A DNA stretch of 64,000 bases from Branchipolynoe longqiensis (Eukaryota; Annelida; Polychaeta; Phyllodocida; Polynoidae). The notes beneath the pieces were generated by a model that was not told the origin of the DNA, searched no databases, and saw nothing but the letters and a program-made list of their open reading frames with translations. Below are positions 63,847-64,000 of this stretch, in pieces (the first letter of the stretch is position 1; each line of letters opens with the position of its first letter). Location: positions 16,745 through 80,744 of the forward strand of contig JASIRB010003059.1 in NCBI GenBank assembly GCA_030323885.1, written 5' to 3'. A program made the translations under genes and the position numbers.

Positions 63847-64000
63847 GGCCATATTCATGTGGAGGTGCCAAGGCCTTAACCGCGGCTACGGTAGCCCCAC
63901 ACGGCTAACGGTGGAAAATCGGTAATTATGTGTCGGTGCCAACGCTAACCGCCGACCGTAGCCTAGGCTAAGCTACCCCATTTTCAAACCAGGGTTAACT
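63847..64000. mobile_element. Second CCWGG element, left end, in the intron
   Basis: CCTGG (63842-63846) precedes GGCCATATTCATG, which matches the end GGCCRTATKCAKG of the 45.7-kb element. The interior repeats GCTAACCG, GGCTACGGTAGC and CTAACC words in both orientations. The right end is beyond the window, so the target duplication cannot be checked. Confidence 0.55.

Overview
This window looks like animal nuclear DNA, most likely from a spiralian and plausibly a mollusc. The signs are abundant tRNA-headed SINEs with a conserved tail of the kind common in molluscs, Ty3, tyrosine-recombinase (YR), LINE and TIR elements nested in one another, AT-rich spacers, microsatellites, and one intron-containing gene start with a TATA box. 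The species assignment is an inference. There are no bacterial operons, rRNA genes or CRISPR arrays.

Layout. 0-15 kb: no convincing gene. It holds SINE copies of three families (called SINE1, SINE2 and SINE3 here), several foldback or TIR elements (2.8, 3.7, 5.2, 8.3, 9.4, 13.0, 14.5 kb) and a TATG microsatellite. 15.5-21.5 kb: a minus-strand Ty3-type LTR retrotransposon (copy 1) with 168-bp LTRs, split by two MITEs. 21.5-22.9 kb: two small unidentified ORFs. 22.9-27.9 kb: a decayed plus-strand Ty3 (copy 2) with a solo-LTR-like element inside gag. 28-30.1 kb: AT-rich, no gene. 30.2-35.4 kb: a TIR element split by a minus-strand Ngaro-type YR retrotransposon with split direct repeats. 35.6-45.1 kb: a second, plus-strand YR retrotransposon, interrupted by an almost intact Ty3 (copy 3) and by a LINE. 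45.4-48.3 kb: nested SINEs, a large palindrome and the 5' end of a fourth Ty3. 48.5-55.4 kb: an internally deleted minus-strand LTR element between two ~0.85-kb LTR-like repeats, with an env/fusion-protein-like ORF. 55.9-60.0 kb: a third copy of that LTR, containing a MITE that contains a LINE. 60.1-61.3 kb: another LINE fragment. 61.7-62.9 kb: a polypyrimidine tract. 62.9-63.5 kb: TATA promoter and first exon of a probable secreted multicopper oxidase (laccase-like). This is the only good host-gene candidate, and it runs off the window.

The most unusual signal is a group of MITE-like elements that share terminal sequences and duplicate TWA (two others duplicate CCWGG). Each interior is built from a short word repeated in both orientations, and the word differs between elements. 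Several insertions can be proved from inside the window because the empty site is readable, either as an uninterrupted reading frame or as a second repeat copy. Element boundaries given without a target duplication are approximate. All calls rest on reading the sequence; no database search was run.
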